IMG/VR virus record: IMGVR_UViG_3300034121_000850 | Span: 18,889 to 82,888 of that record | Origin: a virus | Strand: one strand, 5' to 3' | Length of the DNA: 64,000 bases | Shown here: positions 63,749 through 64,000 of the stretch, in pieces | How the letters are laid out: each line of letters starts with the position of its first letter | Position numbering within the stretch: the first letter of the stretch is position 1 | Notes under the pieces: model-generated | What the model saw: only the letters and a program-made list of their open reading frames with translations | Database searches by the model: none | Told to the model about the DNA's origin: nothing | Program-made: the position numbers and the translations under genes

Positions 63749-64000
63749 GGGGGCGACTGGTTTTGATTGCAATACGAATATTACTAACAAGCATGAGAAT
63801 GATATTATACTCATTAAAAATGTATATCACCAACAAACGGCAAAGTTAAGAACTTGTCTAATCATGTTGGGTTTGTAAACTATGCTGCACCACGTGTGCA
63901 GTATGGTATTGCTGCCTAAGTAAATGATATGAGCATCTATGCTTGGAAACAGAAAATAGAAAGCGTGAAGTAACTATAAAACTTAAATTATAGCAGTTCT
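63749..64000 (+). ncRNA. ssrA: tmRNA (transfer-messenger RNA), 5' 252 nt, continues past the window
   Basis: The 5' end GGGGGCGACTGGTTTTGA at 63749-63766 matches the tRNA-like start of tmRNAs (GGGG-x-x-GA...GG-TTTCGAC type). An H-type pseudoknot follows: stem ATGAG/CTCAT (63793-63797 with 63810-63814) and stem TGATAT/ATATCA (63800-63805 with 63824-63829), as for tmRNA PK1. Then comes a frame without ATG, from about GGC 63839 to TAA 63917-63919. It ends VQYGIAA-stop, like the YALAA ends of proteolysis tags, with a CTGCAC/GTGCAG helix inside. Downstream hairpins (63931-63944; CTATAA/TTATAG 63974-63993) fit later pseudoknots. The tRNA-like 3' half with CCA should lie within about 150 bases beyond the window. 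tmRNA rescues stalled ribosomes together with SmpB. Confidence 0.6.

Overview
The window is a 64 kb piece of an AT-rich tailed-phage genome of the crAss-like group (order Crassvirales), whose hosts are Bacteroidota. The main evidence is a late block of about 53 kb running on the minus strand. It has terminase large subunit, portal, a 451-aa assembly protein and the major capsid protein in the crAss order, then podovirus-like tail genes, then three giant or large virion-cargo proteins. The 5,748-residue protein carries the DFDID active-site motif of crAss-type virion RNA polymerases. Nearly all starts lack Shine-Dalgarno sequences and have A-rich leaders, and near-consensus Bacteroidota promoter elements (TTTG / TAnnTTTG) lie in the divergent control region. 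No integrase, CRISPR array or insertion sequence was seen, and the standard code explains all long genes. Genus and host species cannot be told from the sequence alone.

Layout. (1) 1-3269, plus strand: end of a replication/repair module with the C-terminus of an ATP-dependent DNA ligase, a PD-(D/E)XK nuclease, a DUF932 protein, a GroES-like co-chaperonin and two small proteins. It is closed by a hairpin at about 3.3 kb that can terminate transcription from both sides. (2) 3358-57042, minus strand: the late block, read from 57 kb down to 3.4 kb. It opens with small accessory genes (zinc-ribbon protein, polynucleotide 3'-phosphatase, DUF5675 protein), followed by TerL, portal, assembly protein, capsid and several structural proteins. 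Next come a two-domain glycosyltransferase, a methyltransferase, a holin and the tail tube/stabilisation proteins. It ends with cargo proteins of 585, 766, 5,748 and 2,070 aa. (3) 57043-57452: divergent control region with promoter-like elements and two abutting palindromes. (4) 57453-64000, plus strand: an early/accessory module of small genes, a compositionally distinct 232-aa protein with an acidic tail, hairpin clusters, two tiny membrane proteins and several gene-free stretches.

The most unusual part is the right end. At 63749 an RNA begins that has the hallmarks of a transfer-messenger RNA: a 5' GGGGGCGACTGGTTTTGA element, an H-type pseudoknot and a reading frame without a start codon that ends ...QYGIAA-stop. 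It runs off the window. Upstream are two gene-free but strongly base-paired stretches. One of about 620 nt (61.1-61.74 kb) has paired arms up to 18 bp and ends in a terminator. One of about 250 nt (63.05-63.30 kb) has GNRA hairpins and a loop pseudoknot. The two share a GTAGGAATAC hairpin. I read this as a cluster of phage structured RNAs; the two upstream RNAs match no family I can name from sequence.

How the genes work together. The late transcript builds the capsid and short tail and loads the tail/capsid with cargo that should enter the host with the DNA. That cargo includes RNA polymerase, two zincin-type protease motifs, a nucleotidyltransferase-like domain, a SLOG nucleotide-binding domain and an AlkB-like dioxygenase. 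The injected polymerase would transcribe the early genes, and the early module with its RNAs would then reshape translation and host physiology. This last step is inference.
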